From NCBI RefSeq assembly GCF_003627955.1, contig NZ_RBWS01000023.1, positions 62,001 to 126,000 of the forward strand: a stretch of 64,000 nucleotides of DNA, written 5' to 3'. The notes beneath the pieces were generated by a model, which saw only the letters and a list, made by a program, of their open reading frames with translations, made no database searches and was not told the DNA's origin. A program made the translations under genes and the position numbers. Origin of the DNA: Sphingobacterium puteale. GTDB lineage: Bacteria; Bacteroidota; Bacteroidia; Sphingobacteriales; Sphingobacteriaceae. Within the stretch, counting starts at the first letter, position 1; each line of letters begins with the position of its first letter. Of this stretch, positions 7,576-17,759 are shown piece by piece.

Positions 7576-9414
7576 TTAAATGATTCCGTGCAGCGAGCCC
7601 CCTTTAGCTCCCAATCGGTCAACTCGTTTCTCAACAGCCTCGTCCTTAATCAGTGCCGGGGCATGATGCGGTTTGCTACGGGCATCAATAATAATTGGCC
7701 CTTCACAGCCCCAATGCTTGAAAGCAGTAAAACTCTTGATACCATAAATATCAAATGCGGGGTTACTGCGCGTAAAGGATATCCAGACAAAGTTATTGAC
7801 CGTCTGAGCCGTAAAACTAGCATCATCGCACAATATCAACAGCGGAAAACCTTCCCAGGCCAGTCCTTCGGCAGCACGACACCATTCCCCGATGAGCCTA
7901 GCTTCGTCCACATAGTTTGTAAAGGCCGCTCCTTCAAGCGCCAATACACCCGGAATAACAAACTTCGCCCGGTTGAAAGGCCTTGGCAGATCAAAATTTG
8001 ACGGCAATTCACGCGCAAGTGCTCTTTTCCTGGTACCCGCAGCAGCAAACACCACCTTTGATCCCGCGTTTAATCCATCACCCGAATAATCCAAAGTATC
8101 TATGGTCGTATTCGTCTGAAAATGGAGATCTCTTGTCGGATCAATGCGCTCCAGAATGTGACCGAAGAATCCCGGGATATCGTAAATATCCAATTTTGGA
8201 TTATCCTCATGCGCCGAGATAAAAAGATATTTGGCTAAACTCAGCTGATTTTTCCCGAGGATCTGATTGGCAATGGTTAAAATTTCCTGCGGACGGTCCA
8301 CGGTCTGATAAGGTGTATAGCGCTCCGATCCGATCGCAAACAATAAGGGATGCACTCCCGCTGCATCTACAGCATTGACAGCATGCAGTCCGGAGATCTC
8401 CTGCGGAATTGCAGCCCCCGTGATTTCATGAATAAGTGCCCCGAAGCTCGTATCTTCCTGCGGCGGCCGCCCCACCACGGTAAAGGACCAGATCGGATCC
8501 TTCTTATGGTATACATTATGCACCTTCATCAGGGGAAAAGGATGGGTAAGACTATAATAACCAATATGATCACCAAAAGGCCCCTCGGGTTTGTTCTCAT
8601 TGGGATATACTGTACCTGTAATAACAAAATCCGCATCGGCAGAAATGCAAAAACCTTCATTATCGTAGAAATAGCGAAACCTTCTATTCCCTAATGCACC
8701 GGCAAAGATCATTTCAGAAAGCCCTTCAGGCAGCGGCATGACCGCAGACAAAGGATGTGCCGGCGGGCCGCCAACAAAGATACTTACCTTAAGTGGCACG
8801 CCGAGCTCATTGGCTTTTGTTTGATGAATGCCTATTCCGCGGTGCAACTGATAATGCAGTCCAATTTCCCGGTCCGGAATATAATCGTTGCCTGAAAGCT
8901 GAATCCGGTACATGCCCAGGTTGGCATGCATGATTCCCGGCTTAGTTACATCTTCGGTATACACCTGTGGCATGGTAACAAAGGCCCCACCATCCATTGG
9001 CCAATTGACAATCTGAGGAAGTTTACCAATGCTAGTTTTACCATGTAGGATCGGAGCCCCTGATTTCTTCTTCCAGGGCAGGGCACCTAGAGCAGTCATG
9101 GATGAGCCGATATATTGAAATGGTTTTTTTAACACAGCACCCGGATTCATCTTGACATCCACCAATTTTTTTAGATGGTCCAATGAATCACGGAACATAA
9201 ACTTCGAACGGTCCAACGTTCCAAATAGATTGGATACGGCGGGAAATTCCGAGCCTTTTATATTTTCAAAATACAGTGCCGGTCCGGCCACATCAAACAC
9301 CCGCATATGAATTGCAGCCATTTCCAGGTAAGGATCAACTTCCTCTTTAATCCGGATTAAATGACCATGTTTCTCAAGATCCGCAACACATGCTGCGAGA
9401 CTATTGTATCCCAT
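7576..9414 (-). CDS. UbiD family decarboxylase
   Basis: A cytoplasmic (de)carboxylase expected to use prenylated FMN, acting on aromatic or unsaturated acids. The order of motifs is typical: ALYFENIKGSEFPAVSNLFG near the N-terminus, MQLSGNDY-like metal/flavin loop (YRIQLSGNDYIPDREIGLH), VGGPPAHPLSAVMPLPEG, then EGPFGDHIGYYS with the acid residues of the active site. At 612 residues it is longer than E. coli UbiD (497), as is usual for the Bacteroidota branch. No ubiX-type prenyltransferase lies in the window. A menaquinone-pathway role is commonly proposed for this branch but is not shown by the context. Confidence 0.88.
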   Translation of the reverse strand: MGYNSLAACVADLEKHGHLIRIKEEVDPYLEMAAIHMRVFDVAGPALYFENIKGSEFPAVSNLFGTLDRSKFMFRDSLDHLKKLVDVKMNPGAVLKKPFQYIGSSMTALGALPWKKKSGAPILHGKTSIGKLPQIVNWPMDGGAFVTMPQVYTEDVTKPGIMHANLGMYRIQLSGNDYIPDREIGLHYQLHRGIGIHQTKANELGVPLKVSIFVGGPPAHPLSAVMPLPEGLSEMIFAGALGNRRFRYFYDNEGFCISADADFVITGTVYPNENKPEGPFGDHIGYYSLTHPFPLMKVHNVYHKKDPIWSFTVVGRPPQEDTSFGALIHEITGAAIPQEISGLHAVNAVDAAGVHPLLFAIGSERYTPYQTVDRPQEILTIANQILGKNQLSLAKYLFISAHEDNPKLDIYDIPGFFGHILERIDPTRDLHFQTNTTIDTLDYSGDGLNAGSKVVFAAAGTRKRALARELPSNFDLPRPFNRAKFVIPGVLALEGAAFTNYVDEARLIGEWCRAAEGLAWEGFPLLILCDDASFTAQTVNNFVWISFTRSNPAFDIYGIKSFTAFKHWGCEGPIIIDARSKPHHAPALIKDEAVEKRVDRLGAKGGSLHGII

Positions 9415-9578
9415 ATATTAAATCTGTATCAACGCGTTAATCCACAAATTTAAGAGAATAAATCAGAAGTAAATAATTATTCACACCAGAAAAAACTCAC
9501 CCGTGCACAACGCATCAGAGACCTTAAATCAAAGAAGGGATTACATCTAGCTGGCAGCGGACAGCAGGTGTCACACCA

Positions 9579-10448
9579 TCAGGTATCCATACTGACATAG
9601 GCTTTCAATGGCGTGAATTCAAAGGGCTGGACTTTCTGCCAGGTCGAGTTGTCCACATTTTTTTCATAATAAAGCACCCGTCTAAATTCATCAATATCTT
9701 CCTTATTGATATCGTTGAACCGGCTCAGCAACAATTTCGCAAAAAATTTATTGACGCCGATCTCCCGTTTTTGCGTGTCGGAAGTGGAGCTTAGAAATTG
9801 ATAAAACAGACTTCTAAATGTCACCTCTTCATGTCCGCCGAGGTAAATCACCTCAGAAATAAAATTATTCTCCCAGGGCATTTCCCGGAGCCAGCGATAA
9901 ACATCCAGCAAAGGTAAAGGATGAAATTTCAGGGAGGCCACCCAGTTCCAATAGAATATAGTCTGCCTTTTGGCCAGTTTGCTAAAAATTCGATTTAACA
10001 CACTTTCCTTTCCGATAACACTACTTTTGACCACAATGGTATACTGCACGCGCAAAGCCTCCAGGAGGTTGCGAACAGGGTCCAAAAAATGCTCATCCAT
10101 CAATCGGGCCACATAAATCACACGGTTATTGCCCGCCCGCTTACAGATTTCCACAAAATTACGGAGCCCAAGCAGTTCCAGTTGAAGCTGAATATCATTA
10201 TCGAGCGAAGGAACCTGTGTAAAATAAATCCCGAAGTTCAGGTCACTGATCTGAAAATTATCATATGCGGGGCCTTTTCGTAAAAGATCCAGTTCAAAAA
10301 GTTTTGCTGTCACCTTCTCTTTCACAATTTTATTAAAAATGGATAAATTTCGCACCAAACCTGTAACATCAAAATCTTTCGTTTGTAAATAGCATGACGC
10401 CCGTCGTCCTAAATAGGTATTTAGCCCACTGATTAAAACCTTTTTCAT
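9579..10448 (-). CDS. NAD(P)-binding SDR-like (epimerase-type) protein
   Basis: A 289-residue protein with an N-terminal Rossmann fold. The nucleotide loop reads ISGLNTYLGRRA, a variant of the GxxGxxG motif, followed by FDVTGLVRN at the end of strand two. FVEICKRAGNNRVIYVARL is the NmrA/epimerase-like central part. A full catalytic Tyr-x-x-x-Lys is not evident, so it may be a sensor or an atypical reductase. It ends with a basic region related to the UbiD neighbour only by position. Function unknown. Confidence 0.7.
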   Translation of the reverse strand: MKKVLISGLNTYLGRRASCYLQTKDFDVTGLVRNLSIFNKIVKEKVTAKLFELDLLRKGPAYDNFQISDLNFGIYFTQVPSLDNDIQLQLELLGLRNFVEICKRAGNNRVIYVARLMDEHFLDPVRNLLEALRVQYTIVVKSSVIGKESVLNRIFSKLAKRQTIFYWNWVASLKFHPLPLLDVYRWLREMPWENNFISEVIYLGGHEEVTFRSLFYQFLSSTSDTQKREIGVNKFFAKLLLSRFNDINKEDIDEFRRVLYYEKNVDNSTWQKVQPFEFTPLKAYVSMDT

Positions 10449-10894
10449 CCTTGTAATTATTTCTGAGCACTCGCTTTAAATGGCATAAATGAATTGATTT
10501 TATCGGTTTATCCCATTCGAACTGTCCAATAGATTGTGTAAGCTCCCGATGGTTTTGTTTTCCAAAATGCTGACTAACTAATATCATAATTCCCTGATTT
10601 TAGAACAGCGAAACATCAAATAAGTTTAACACTATTTTTATTTTTCCGTTCGAATACCTTGCTTTTCCCAACAAAGGAATGATTATCGGTCAGTTAATCC
10701 GTTTTTTATCACTGAATTAAAAACCTGCAAAGACAGTATTCCGAATTTATTCTCCTCCAAAATTTTGTCCCAAACCTCTTCTTTGTCCTTTTTATGTCAA
10801 TTCATGCCCAAATATTTTCATAAACACAATATCCTTATATATTTGTAAATCTTCTGAAAATAGGCTGCACTAAAAAGTATTTATCTTCACCTCT
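10449..10894. other. intergenic region between the SDR-like gene and the photolyase gene
   Basis: An AT-rich divergent promoter region of about 450 bases. Apart from one -7 box close to the photolyase gene, no gene, RNA or repeat was recognised. Confidence 0.6.
10838..10845 (+). promoter_or_regulatory. Bacteroidota -7 promoter box for the photolyase gene
   Basis: TATATTTG matches the TAnnTTTG consensus 49 bases before the ATG. A good -33 TTTG partner is not evident. Confidence 0.4.
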
Positions 10895-12169
10895 ATGGAC
10901 AAAAGGGCTACAATGATCTGGTTTAGGAATGATTTAAGACTTCATGACAATGAAGTATTTTATCAAGCCTCTGAGAAGAGTTCTTTCATCATTCCGGTCT
11001 ATTGTTTTGATCCCCGTTATTTTGACCGCAATCAATTTGGCAATTTAAATACAGGAGTACTGCGCGCGGCATTTATCATTGAGGCAGTTACTGCACTCAA
11101 AGAAAAATTGAAAAGCCATGGCAGTGACCTGCTGACTTATATTGGCAAGCCTGAAGATATTATCCCGCGGATTGCTCAAAAATACCAGGTTAATGAAGTC
11201 TATCACCACCGGGAAGTTGCCCTTCGCGAGACTTCCATTTCCGAGAAAGTAGAAAGTGAATTATGGAGCAGCAAAATCAATCTCCGTCACTTTATAGGCC
11301 ATACACTTTACCACAAAGAAGATCTCCCTTTTCCAATTAAGGACATCCCTAATGGATTTTCCATTTTTAAGAAAAAAGTAGAACGTGAAAGTTCGGTGCG
11401 CCAACCGATTCCTTTCCCGTCAAATTTCCTGACGCCACCACATCTGGAAGACACCAAGATTCCGACGCTAAAGGACCTTGGTTATTCGGAGCAACAGATT
11501 AAGTCTGTTGATGACATCTATATATTGGGTGGCGAAGACACAGCACTGAGTATTATGCATTCGGTTTTGTCCACCTATCCGGAGACAGAGCAGGATCCGG
11601 TCATATTAGGTCCTTTTATCGCTGCCGGAGCCTTATCGCCAATTCTTCTTTACAACAACATTAAGAAATTAGGAGAAGGAAAAAAAGATAAACGATTTGA
11701 GAAAATAATAGACATTTTACTTTGGCGGGATTATTTCCGTTTTATGCTCAAAAAATATCCCAATATATTTTTCAAGCCCCTGGGCACGAAAAATAACAGC
11801 ACTGTAGATATTCCGGCATTAACGGTAAATGAGGAGTTATTTGAGAAGTGGAAATCCGGACAGACAGACCATGACTTCATCAATAGTACCATGATACAAC
11901 TCAAAAAAACAGGCTACATTCCCTATCAGGCCGGATTGATCGCAGCAAGTTACCTGGTGCATGAATATCAGGTCAATTGGTTAAAGGGGGCTTCCTGGTT
12001 TGAGGAACAGCTATTGGATTATTCTCCGGCTACGGTATATGGCCAATGGTCACATGTCGCCGGTGTCGGGACCAGTGAGAAAGACAATAAGGCCTTGGAC
12101 TGGCAAAAATTGATCAAAACAAATTTCCCAAATGGCCTTCCAAAATTGGATGAATTATTCGCTAAATAA
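10895..12169 (+). CDS. DASH-type cryptochrome / photolyase
   Basis: An FAD-containing blue-light protein of the cryptochrome/photolyase family, 424 residues. The N-terminal antenna domain starts with WFRNDLRLHDNE. The DASH-type signature is HTLYHKEDLPFPIKDIPN, then FKKKVE. The FAD domain has LLWRDYFRFMLKKYP, ALTVN, LKKTGYIPYQAGLIAASYLVHE and the VYGQWSHVAGVG loop. DASH proteins repair pyrimidine dimers, best known on single-stranded DNA. After VAGVG the usual conserved stretch with RYFNP...WLPEL is absent and is replaced by a short tail ending KLDELFAK. Monocistronic. Confidence 0.88.
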   Translation: MDKRATMIWFRNDLRLHDNEVFYQASEKSSFIIPVYCFDPRYFDRNQFGNLNTGVLRAAFIIEAVTALKEKLKSHGSDLLTYIGKPEDIIPRIAQKYQVNEVYHHREVALRETSISEKVESELWSSKINLRHFIGHTLYHKEDLPFPIKDIPNGFSIFKKKVERESSVRQPIPFPSNFLTPPHLEDTKIPTLKDLGYSEQQIKSVDDIYILGGEDTALSIMHSVLSTYPETEQDPVILGPFIAAGALSPILLYNNIKKLGEGKKDKRFEKIIDILLWRDYFRFMLKKYPNIFFKPLGTKNNSTVDIPALTVNEELFEKWKSGQTDHDFINSTMIQLKKTGYIPYQAGLIAASYLVHEYQVNWLKGASWFEEQLLDYSPATVYGQWSHVAGVGTSEKDNKALDWQKLIKTNFPNGLPKLDELFAK

Positions 12170-12317
12170 ATCTTCGGCAGAAATAAATAATTTCAAAACA
12201 AAAGAAATTTGCAGGGCATAATAGACCCGTTTTAAATCATGCTAAAAATGTTAAGAATTGGATAGATTTATTGATTAAATTATTCAATTTCAGTATTAGA
12301 AACTCTTTTTTTATTCA

Positions 12318-12325
12318 TAACTTTG
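12318..12325 (+). promoter_or_regulatory. Bacteroidota -7 promoter box for sucAB
   Basis: TAACTTTG fits TAnnTTTG, 25 bases upstream of the sucA start, which implies a short leader. Confidence 0.5.
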
Positions 12326-12350
12326 ACAAATTTCATAGTTTTAATTGTAA

Positions 12351-15092
12351 ATGGACAATCTGACATATTTGAGTAATGCTGATTCGGCTTATGTCGATGG
12401 CTTATATCAATCGTACAAGCAAGATCCCCAATCGGTAGATTTCGGATGGCAAAAATTCTTTGAAGGTTTTGATTTCGGTCAAAATGCTGGTGGAACGACA
12501 GGTTCAGTAGGCGAAGCTACTCCTGAGCACGTATTGAAAGAAATCAATGTGCTGAACATGATCAATGGTTACCGTGACCGTGGCCACCTCTTCACACACA
12601 CCAACCCTGTTCGCGAAAGACGTAAGTACTACCCCGGAAAGGAATTGGAAACCTTTGGTCTTGCTGAGGCAGACATGAATACGGTTTTCAATGCAGGTGT
12701 CGAAGTGGGCTTAGGTCCAGCAACATTAAAAGACATCCGTCAATTGGTTGAAGACACTTATTGCCGTTCTATTGGTGCAGAATTCAAATATATCCGTAAT
12801 CCAGAAAAGATAAAATGGTTGCAAGACCGCATGGAAGCGGATCGTAATATGCCAAAATTTTCTTTGGATACCAAAAAGAGAATCTTAAACAAACTTAACG
12901 ATGCCGTTGCTTTTGAAAATTTTTTGGGAACCAAATTTTTGGGTCAAAAACGTTTTTCATTAGAGGGTGCGGAAAGTTTAATTCCTGCATTGGACTCTGT
13001 CATCGAGAAAGGTGCTGACATCGGTATCCAAGAGTTTGTGATCGGTATGGCGCACCGTGGTCGTTTGAATGTATTGACCAACATTATGGGTAAATCCTAC
13101 AAATCCGTATTCTCTGAATTTGAAGGCAAAACCTATGCGGACGACCCCGAAGTCAACTTCGGTGGTGACGTAAAATACCATTTGGGGTTCTCCTCAGAAG
13201 TGAAAACCAACGATGGCAAATCTGTGCATCTTAGTTTGGCACCAAATCCTTCCCATCTGGAAACGGTAGATCCAATTGTCGAAGGTATGGTACGTTCTAA
13301 AATCGACTTCAAGTACGATGGCGATTCATCGAAAATTGCACCTATCATTATCCATGGTGACGCTGCAATAGCCGGTCAGGGCGTTGTCTATGAGGTCACT
13401 CAAATGTCCAAACTAGATGGCTACAAAACAGGAGGTACAGTACATATTGTCATCAATAACCAAATTGGATTTACAACAAACTATAAAGACGCACGTTCTG
13501 GAACCTATTGTACAGATGTGGCTAAAATCACTTCTTCACCTGTATTCCATGTCAATGGGGATGATGCAGAAGCTGTCGTTTATGCAATTAATTTAGCTGT
13601 TGAATACCGTCAAAAATACAAGACAGACGTATTTATCGATTTGTTATGCTACAGAAGATTTGGTCACAATGAGGCCGATGAGCCTAAGTTTACACAACCT
13701 TTGTTGTACAAAATCATTGAAAAACATCCAAATCCGAAAGAAGTATACGCAAAAAAATTAATTGCTGAAGGAAGCGTTGATGAAGTGTATTCGAAAAATA
13801 TAGAGAAAGAATTTAAAGCGGAATTGCAAGCTAAATTCGAGGAAGCAAAAACAGTTGAAGTATTGACTGAAGAAATTCCGATGTTTAAAGGTGCATGGGA
13901 AGGATTGCGTCCTGCGAAAAAAGGAGAAGTATTAACAACAACCGATAAAACACAAGTTGCGAAAGATACGTTCCTGAAATTAGCGAAAGAGATCACCACG
14001 TTACCTGCGGACAAAAAATTCTTCCGTAAGATCACCCGTTTATTTGAAGACCGCGCCAAAATGATCAGCAATGATGCATACGATTGGGCAATGGGTGAAT
14101 TAATGGCCTACGCGACCTTATTGGATCAGGGTAATCGTGTTCGAATTTCTGGTCAGGATGTACAACGTGGTACATTCTCACACCGTCATGCGGTATTGAC
14201 GCTGGAAGATTCCGAAGAGAAATATGTTCCATTAGCAAACATTAAAGGTGGTGATAAGTTCTCGATCTACAACTCCCTTCTTTCAGAATATGCTGTTTTG
14301 GGCTTTGAATATGGTTATGCATCTTCTAATCCAAATTCATTGACAATCTGGGAAGCGCAGTTCGGTGATTTCTACAATGGTGCTCAAATTATTGTAGATC
14401 AATATCTGTCAAGTGCGGAAACAAAATGGAAACGTTCAAACGGTTTGGTCATGATGCTTCCACATGGTATGGAAGGCCAGGGGCCTGAACACTCTTCGGC
14501 ACGTATCGAGAGATTCCTGGAATTATGTGCAGATGAGAACATGATCATGGCAAACTGTACATCCCCAGCAAACTACTTCCATTTATTGCGCCGTCAACTG
14601 GTACGTGAATTCCGCAAGCCATTGGTGGTATTTACGCCAAAATCCTTGTTGCGTCACCCGAAAGTGGTTTCTCCATTGAAAGACTTTACAGAAGGTGTAT
14701 TCCAAGAAGTTATTGACGATGCAAATGTTGCTGCAAAAGATGTAAAACGCGTATTGTTCTGTTCCGGTAAAGTTTATTACGACTTATTGGAAAAACAGGA
14801 AGCGGACAAACGTAAGGATGTTGCGATTGTCCGTATTGAACAATTGTTCCCGGTTCCAATGGATCAATTAAAAGCAATCCGTAAAAAATACAACAAAGCC
14901 AAAGAGTTTGTATGGGTACAAGAGGAAAATGAGAACATGGGTGCATGGTCTTACTACTGCCGCAAACTGATGGGTACAGAAATTGCATTTACAGGTTTCG
15001 TAGCGCGTAAAGAAAGCGGAAGTACAGCGACAGGTTATATGAAACAACACGTTGCCCAACAAGCTGCAATCTTAAATAAATCATTCGAATAA
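12351..15092 (+). CDS. sucA: 2-oxoglutarate dehydrogenase E1 component
   Basis: Thiamine-diphosphate-dependent decarboxylase of the TCA cycle complex; it decarboxylates 2-oxoglutarate and passes the succinyl group to the lipoyl arm of E2. The protein has 913 residues, close to E. coli SucA (933). The N-terminal segment LSNADSAYVDGLYQSYKQDP is the E2-docking region. MAHRGRLNVL, HGDAAIAGQGVVYE (about 335-348) and VINNQIGFTT form the cofactor site, and MLPHGMEGQGPEHSSARIERF is the transketolase-like C-terminal signature. It is followed after 63 bases by sucB in the same operon; E3 (lpd) is elsewhere. Confidence 0.97.
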   Translation: MDNLTYLSNADSAYVDGLYQSYKQDPQSVDFGWQKFFEGFDFGQNAGGTTGSVGEATPEHVLKEINVLNMINGYRDRGHLFTHTNPVRERRKYYPGKELETFGLAEADMNTVFNAGVEVGLGPATLKDIRQLVEDTYCRSIGAEFKYIRNPEKIKWLQDRMEADRNMPKFSLDTKKRILNKLNDAVAFENFLGTKFLGQKRFSLEGAESLIPALDSVIEKGADIGIQEFVIGMAHRGRLNVLTNIMGKSYKSVFSEFEGKTYADDPEVNFGGDVKYHLGFSSEVKTNDGKSVHLSLAPNPSHLETVDPIVEGMVRSKIDFKYDGDSSKIAPIIIHGDAAIAGQGVVYEVTQMSKLDGYKTGGTVHIVINNQIGFTTNYKDARSGTYCTDVAKITSSPVFHVNGDDAEAVVYAINLAVEYRQKYKTDVFIDLLCYRRFGHNEADEPKFTQPLLYKIIEKHPNPKEVYAKKLIAEGSVDEVYSKNIEKEFKAELQAKFEEAKTVEVLTEEIPMFKGAWEGLRPAKKGEVLTTTDKTQVAKDTFLKLAKEITTLPADKKFFRKITRLFEDRAKMISNDAYDWAMGELMAYATLLDQGNRVRISGQDVQRGTFSHRHAVLTLEDSEEKYVPLANIKGGDKFSIYNSLLSEYAVLGFEYGYASSNPNSLTIWEAQFGDFYNGAQIIVDQYLSSAETKWKRSNGLVMMLPHGMEGQGPEHSSARIERFLELCADENMIMANCTSPANYFHLLRRQLVREFRKPLVVFTPKSLLRHPKVVSPLKDFTEGVFQEVIDDANVAAKDVKRVLFCSGKVYYDLLEKQEADKRKDVAIVRIEQLFPVPMDQLKAIRKKYNKAKEFVWVQEENENMGAWSYYCRKLMGTEIAFTGFVARKESGSTATGYMKQHVAQQAAILNKSFE

Positions 15093-15155
15093 AAACAATT
15101 TAAAATCAATTGCGTCTTATCTACAGGACGCAATTGTCAATAAAGAACATTATAT

Positions 15156-16397
15156 ATGAGCTTAGAAATTAAAGTACCAACCGTAGGTGAATCTATCACG
15201 GAGGTAACCTTATCACAATGGTTGAAACAAGATGGCGATTATGTGGAGATGGATGAAAACATCGCGGAACTGGAGTCAGACAAAGCAACGTTTGAATTAC
15301 CAGCTGAAAAAGCAGGTATCTTAAGAATCATTGCACAAGAAGGTGATACTTTAGAAATCGGTGCTGTCGTTTGTACAATTGAAGAAGGTGAAGCTCCTGC
15401 TGGCGGTTCAGCTCCAGCTGCAGCGCCTGCTGCTGAGGCATCATCAACTGCTGCTCCGGCTGCTGTTGCAAAAGACGAAGATCCAGATAGCTATGCTGCT
15501 GGTACAGCCTCCCCTGCTGCTGCAAAAATTTTGAGAGAAAAAGGAATTGATCCTTCGACTATAAAAGGAACAGGCAAAGATGGCCGCATCACAAAAGAAG
15601 ATGCTGAAAAAGCGCAACCTGTTGCTAAAACTGCTGCTCCAGCGGCAAAACCTGCGGCTCCGGCTGCTACCCCTGCCGCCGCTCCAGTGGCTGGTTCAAG
15701 AAATGAACGTCGTGAGAAATTATCGTCTTTACGTAAAACAATCGCGAAACGTCTGGTCGCTGTTAAAAATGAAACAGCAATGTTGACAACATTCAATGAA
15801 GTCAATATGCAGCCGATCATGGATCTACGCGCTAAATATAAAGATACGTTCAAAGAGAAATTCGGTATCGGTCTTGGTTTCATGTCTTTCTTTACAAAAG
15901 CAGTAACAACAGCATTGGCAGAATGGCCAGCAGTTAATGCTCGTATCGAAGAAAATGAAATCGTATACTCGGACTTCGCAGACGTTTCTATCGCAGTTTC
16001 TGCACCTAAAGGTCTGGTTGTACCTGTTATCCGTAATGCGGAGTCTATGTCTTTGGAGCAAATCGAAAAAGCAATTGCTACATTGGCAGGTAAAGCTCGT
16101 GACAACAAATTAACGATCGACGAGATGACTGGTGGTACATTTACAATCACTAACGGTGGTGTATTTGGATCCATGATGTCAACACCTATCATTAATGCAC
16201 CGCAATCGGCTATCTTGGGTATGCACAACATCATTCAACGTCCTATCGCTGAGAATGGTCAGGTTGTGATCCGTCCAATGATGTATATCGCGCTTTCTTA
16301 TGACCACCGTATTATTGACGGTCGTGAGTCAGTAAGCTTCTTGGTTCGTGTAAAACAATTATTGGAAGATCCAGCTCGTTTATTGTTGGGCGTATAA
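15156..16397 (+). CDS. sucB: dihydrolipoyllysine-residue succinyltransferase, E2 of 2-oxoglutarate dehydrogenase
   Basis: Transfers succinyl from the lipoyl group to CoA. Domains in order: a lipoyl domain (1-78) with the modified lysine at ESDKA, Lys43; an Ala/Pro-rich linker; a peripheral-subunit-binding domain near 118-152 (ASPAAAKILREKGID, GTGKDGRITKEDA); a second Ala/Pro linker; and the catalytic core with the active-site motif SYDHRIIDGRES (His384, Asp388). Its 413 residues are typical. It forms an operon with sucA and is closed by a very strong terminator. Confidence 0.97.
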   Translation: MSLEIKVPTVGESITEVTLSQWLKQDGDYVEMDENIAELESDKATFELPAEKAGILRIIAQEGDTLEIGAVVCTIEEGEAPAGGSAPAAAPAAEASSTAAPAAVAKDEDPDSYAAGTASPAAAKILREKGIDPSTIKGTGKDGRITKEDAEKAQPVAKTAAPAAKPAAPAATPAAAPVAGSRNERREKLSSLRKTIAKRLVAVKNETAMLTTFNEVNMQPIMDLRAKYKDTFKEKFGIGLGFMSFFTKAVTTALAEWPAVNARIEENEIVYSDFADVSIAVSAPKGLVVPVIRNAESMSLEQIEKAIATLAGKARDNKLTIDEMTGGTFTITNGGVFGSMMSTPIINAPQSAILGMHNIIQRPIAENGQVVIRPMMYIALSYDHRIIDGRESVSFLVRVKQLLEDPARLLLGV

Positions 16398-16420
16398 TTG
16401 TTACCAGAATATTTTAACGT

Positions 16421-16454
16421 AAAAAACCTATACGATTGTCGTATAGGTTTTTTT
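16421..16454 (+). terminator. Rho-independent terminator of sucAB
   Basis: A perfect 13-bp stem (AAAAAACCTATAC with GTATAGGTTTTTT) and a 7-nt loop, running directly into T residues. Confidence 0.9.
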
Positions 16455-16676
16455 ATGCGAATGTTAATCATCTCTCCCGCTTCCTCGCCGCATAGACCGT
16501 CTGATTTAGCTTTTGCCGAATTCGCCGTTGCGAATATAAATCAGCGTTTTAATTTCTTCTTTTTAATTTATACTTTCATCTGTGGATATTTGATTTCGCT
16601 GATAGCCTCTTAGCAAACAAATAAGCCTAGCAGGTATTTATAGCCGGCAGAACGGAAAATGCATTAAATAAACATT

Positions 16677-17753
16677 ATGAACGGAAAGGTAATAAGTCTG
16701 ACGATGGTTCTTTTGCTCGCTGTGCTCACACTCTCTGCCAATATGGCCAATCCTTTTGGCCCACACAGCATCACAGCACAATTGGTTCCTGCAGGTAAAG
16801 CGAAAGTACTTCGCGAACGAATTGATATACACCTTGTGCGCGACTCATTGGATTATGATGATAAGAGCCAATTCAATATCGAGTATATAATCCATGCGGA
16901 GGAAAACATAGACTTCCCTTTGGTATTCCTTGCCCTCAATTTAGATGGATTAGAAAAGGTGACCATTAACCAAAAAGAGATTAAATCCGTCCCTTTGGAT
17001 CCATCGGACACAAAATTCTCTTTCTTACGGTTCAAAGATGGTTATTATGAGATCAGCTATGGAAAAGCGGAATGGGAACGAATTAACCTGAGTGACGCAT
17101 TTTATTTTACGGTCAAGCTTCACAAGGGTGAAAACAGCATCAAAGTTCAATACCGTGCATTTATGGGTTATGACCGTCGGGATATCCTCACAAAATATCA
17201 AATTGAATATCTCCTATTTCCTTCAAAGTACTGGTCTTCCTTTGGCCCGATTGACCTATACCTGCATACGGGGAATAAAATGAAGGCATACGCACAGGAT
17301 TTGGGTGTTCCTAAAGCGCAAACTGATACGCTCGTTCACTGGATCATTGAATCCACCGGAAAACAGGACAGTTTTAAAATCGAAGTAGGCGAAAAAATAT
17401 CGTTCCCCGCAAAGATACTTCTTTGGATAAATCCTGAAGTCCTTGCCCTGATCGGATCCATTCTACTGCTCTATTTTCACATCAGGTATATCTACAAAAA
17501 ATACAAAACAGGTTCTTACCGCTATGCCTTGTTGCTAGGAAATCTTATTGTACCGGCGTCATTTTACGGTTTTTGTTGGTTTTGGACCAGTCTGGCAAAT
17601 TACTTGGTCAATGGCATTTTTGAGCATAACGCCAGGGGTTATATCCTCCTGGTCATGTTTACGCTACCTCTGATCTATATCACCTATGACCTTGCCCTAT
17701 TTGTTGTCGACAGGAGTATCAGGGCTAAATTACAGAAAAAGCAACCGGAATAA
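16677..17753 (+). CDS. membrane-anchored protein of unknown function
   Basis: I do not recognise the family. The 358-residue product starts with a hydrophobic signal-like segment (VISLTMVLLLAVLTLSANMA), continues with about 230 extracytoplasmic residues of mixed beta character (IDIHLVRDSLDYDDKSQF, FPLVFLALNLDGLEKV), and ends with three hydrophobic helices near residues 258-275, 285-305 and 320-345. The beta region resembles peptidase-M1-like N-terminal sandwiches only in general pattern and has no zinc motif. It converges on the LTA-synthase-like genes, with a 6-bp gap to their end. Envelope location is likely; role unknown. Confidence 0.75.
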   Translation: MNGKVISLTMVLLLAVLTLSANMANPFGPHSITAQLVPAGKAKVLRERIDIHLVRDSLDYDDKSQFNIEYIIHAEENIDFPLVFLALNLDGLEKVTINQKEIKSVPLDPSDTKFSFLRFKDGYYEISYGKAEWERINLSDAFYFTVKLHKGENSIKVQYRAFMGYDRRDILTKYQIEYLLFPSKYWSSFGPIDLYLHTGNKMKAYAQDLGVPKAQTDTLVHWIIESTGKQDSFKIEVGEKISFPAKILLWINPEVLALIGSILLLYFHIRYIYKKYKTGSYRYALLLGNLIVPASFYGFCWFWTSLANYLVNGIFEHNARGYILLVMFTLPLIYITYDLALFVVDRSIRAKLQKKQPE

Positions 17754-17759
17754 GCAGGC

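Noticed and set aside
10369..10587. 72-codon minus-strand frame overlapping the SDR-like gene start
   Set aside because: Overlaps the supported gene out of frame over its second half, and the translation has no recognisable feature.
15491..16234. 247-codon frame antisense to sucB
   Set aside because: A result of the Ala-rich linker and biased codons of sucB on the opposite strand.
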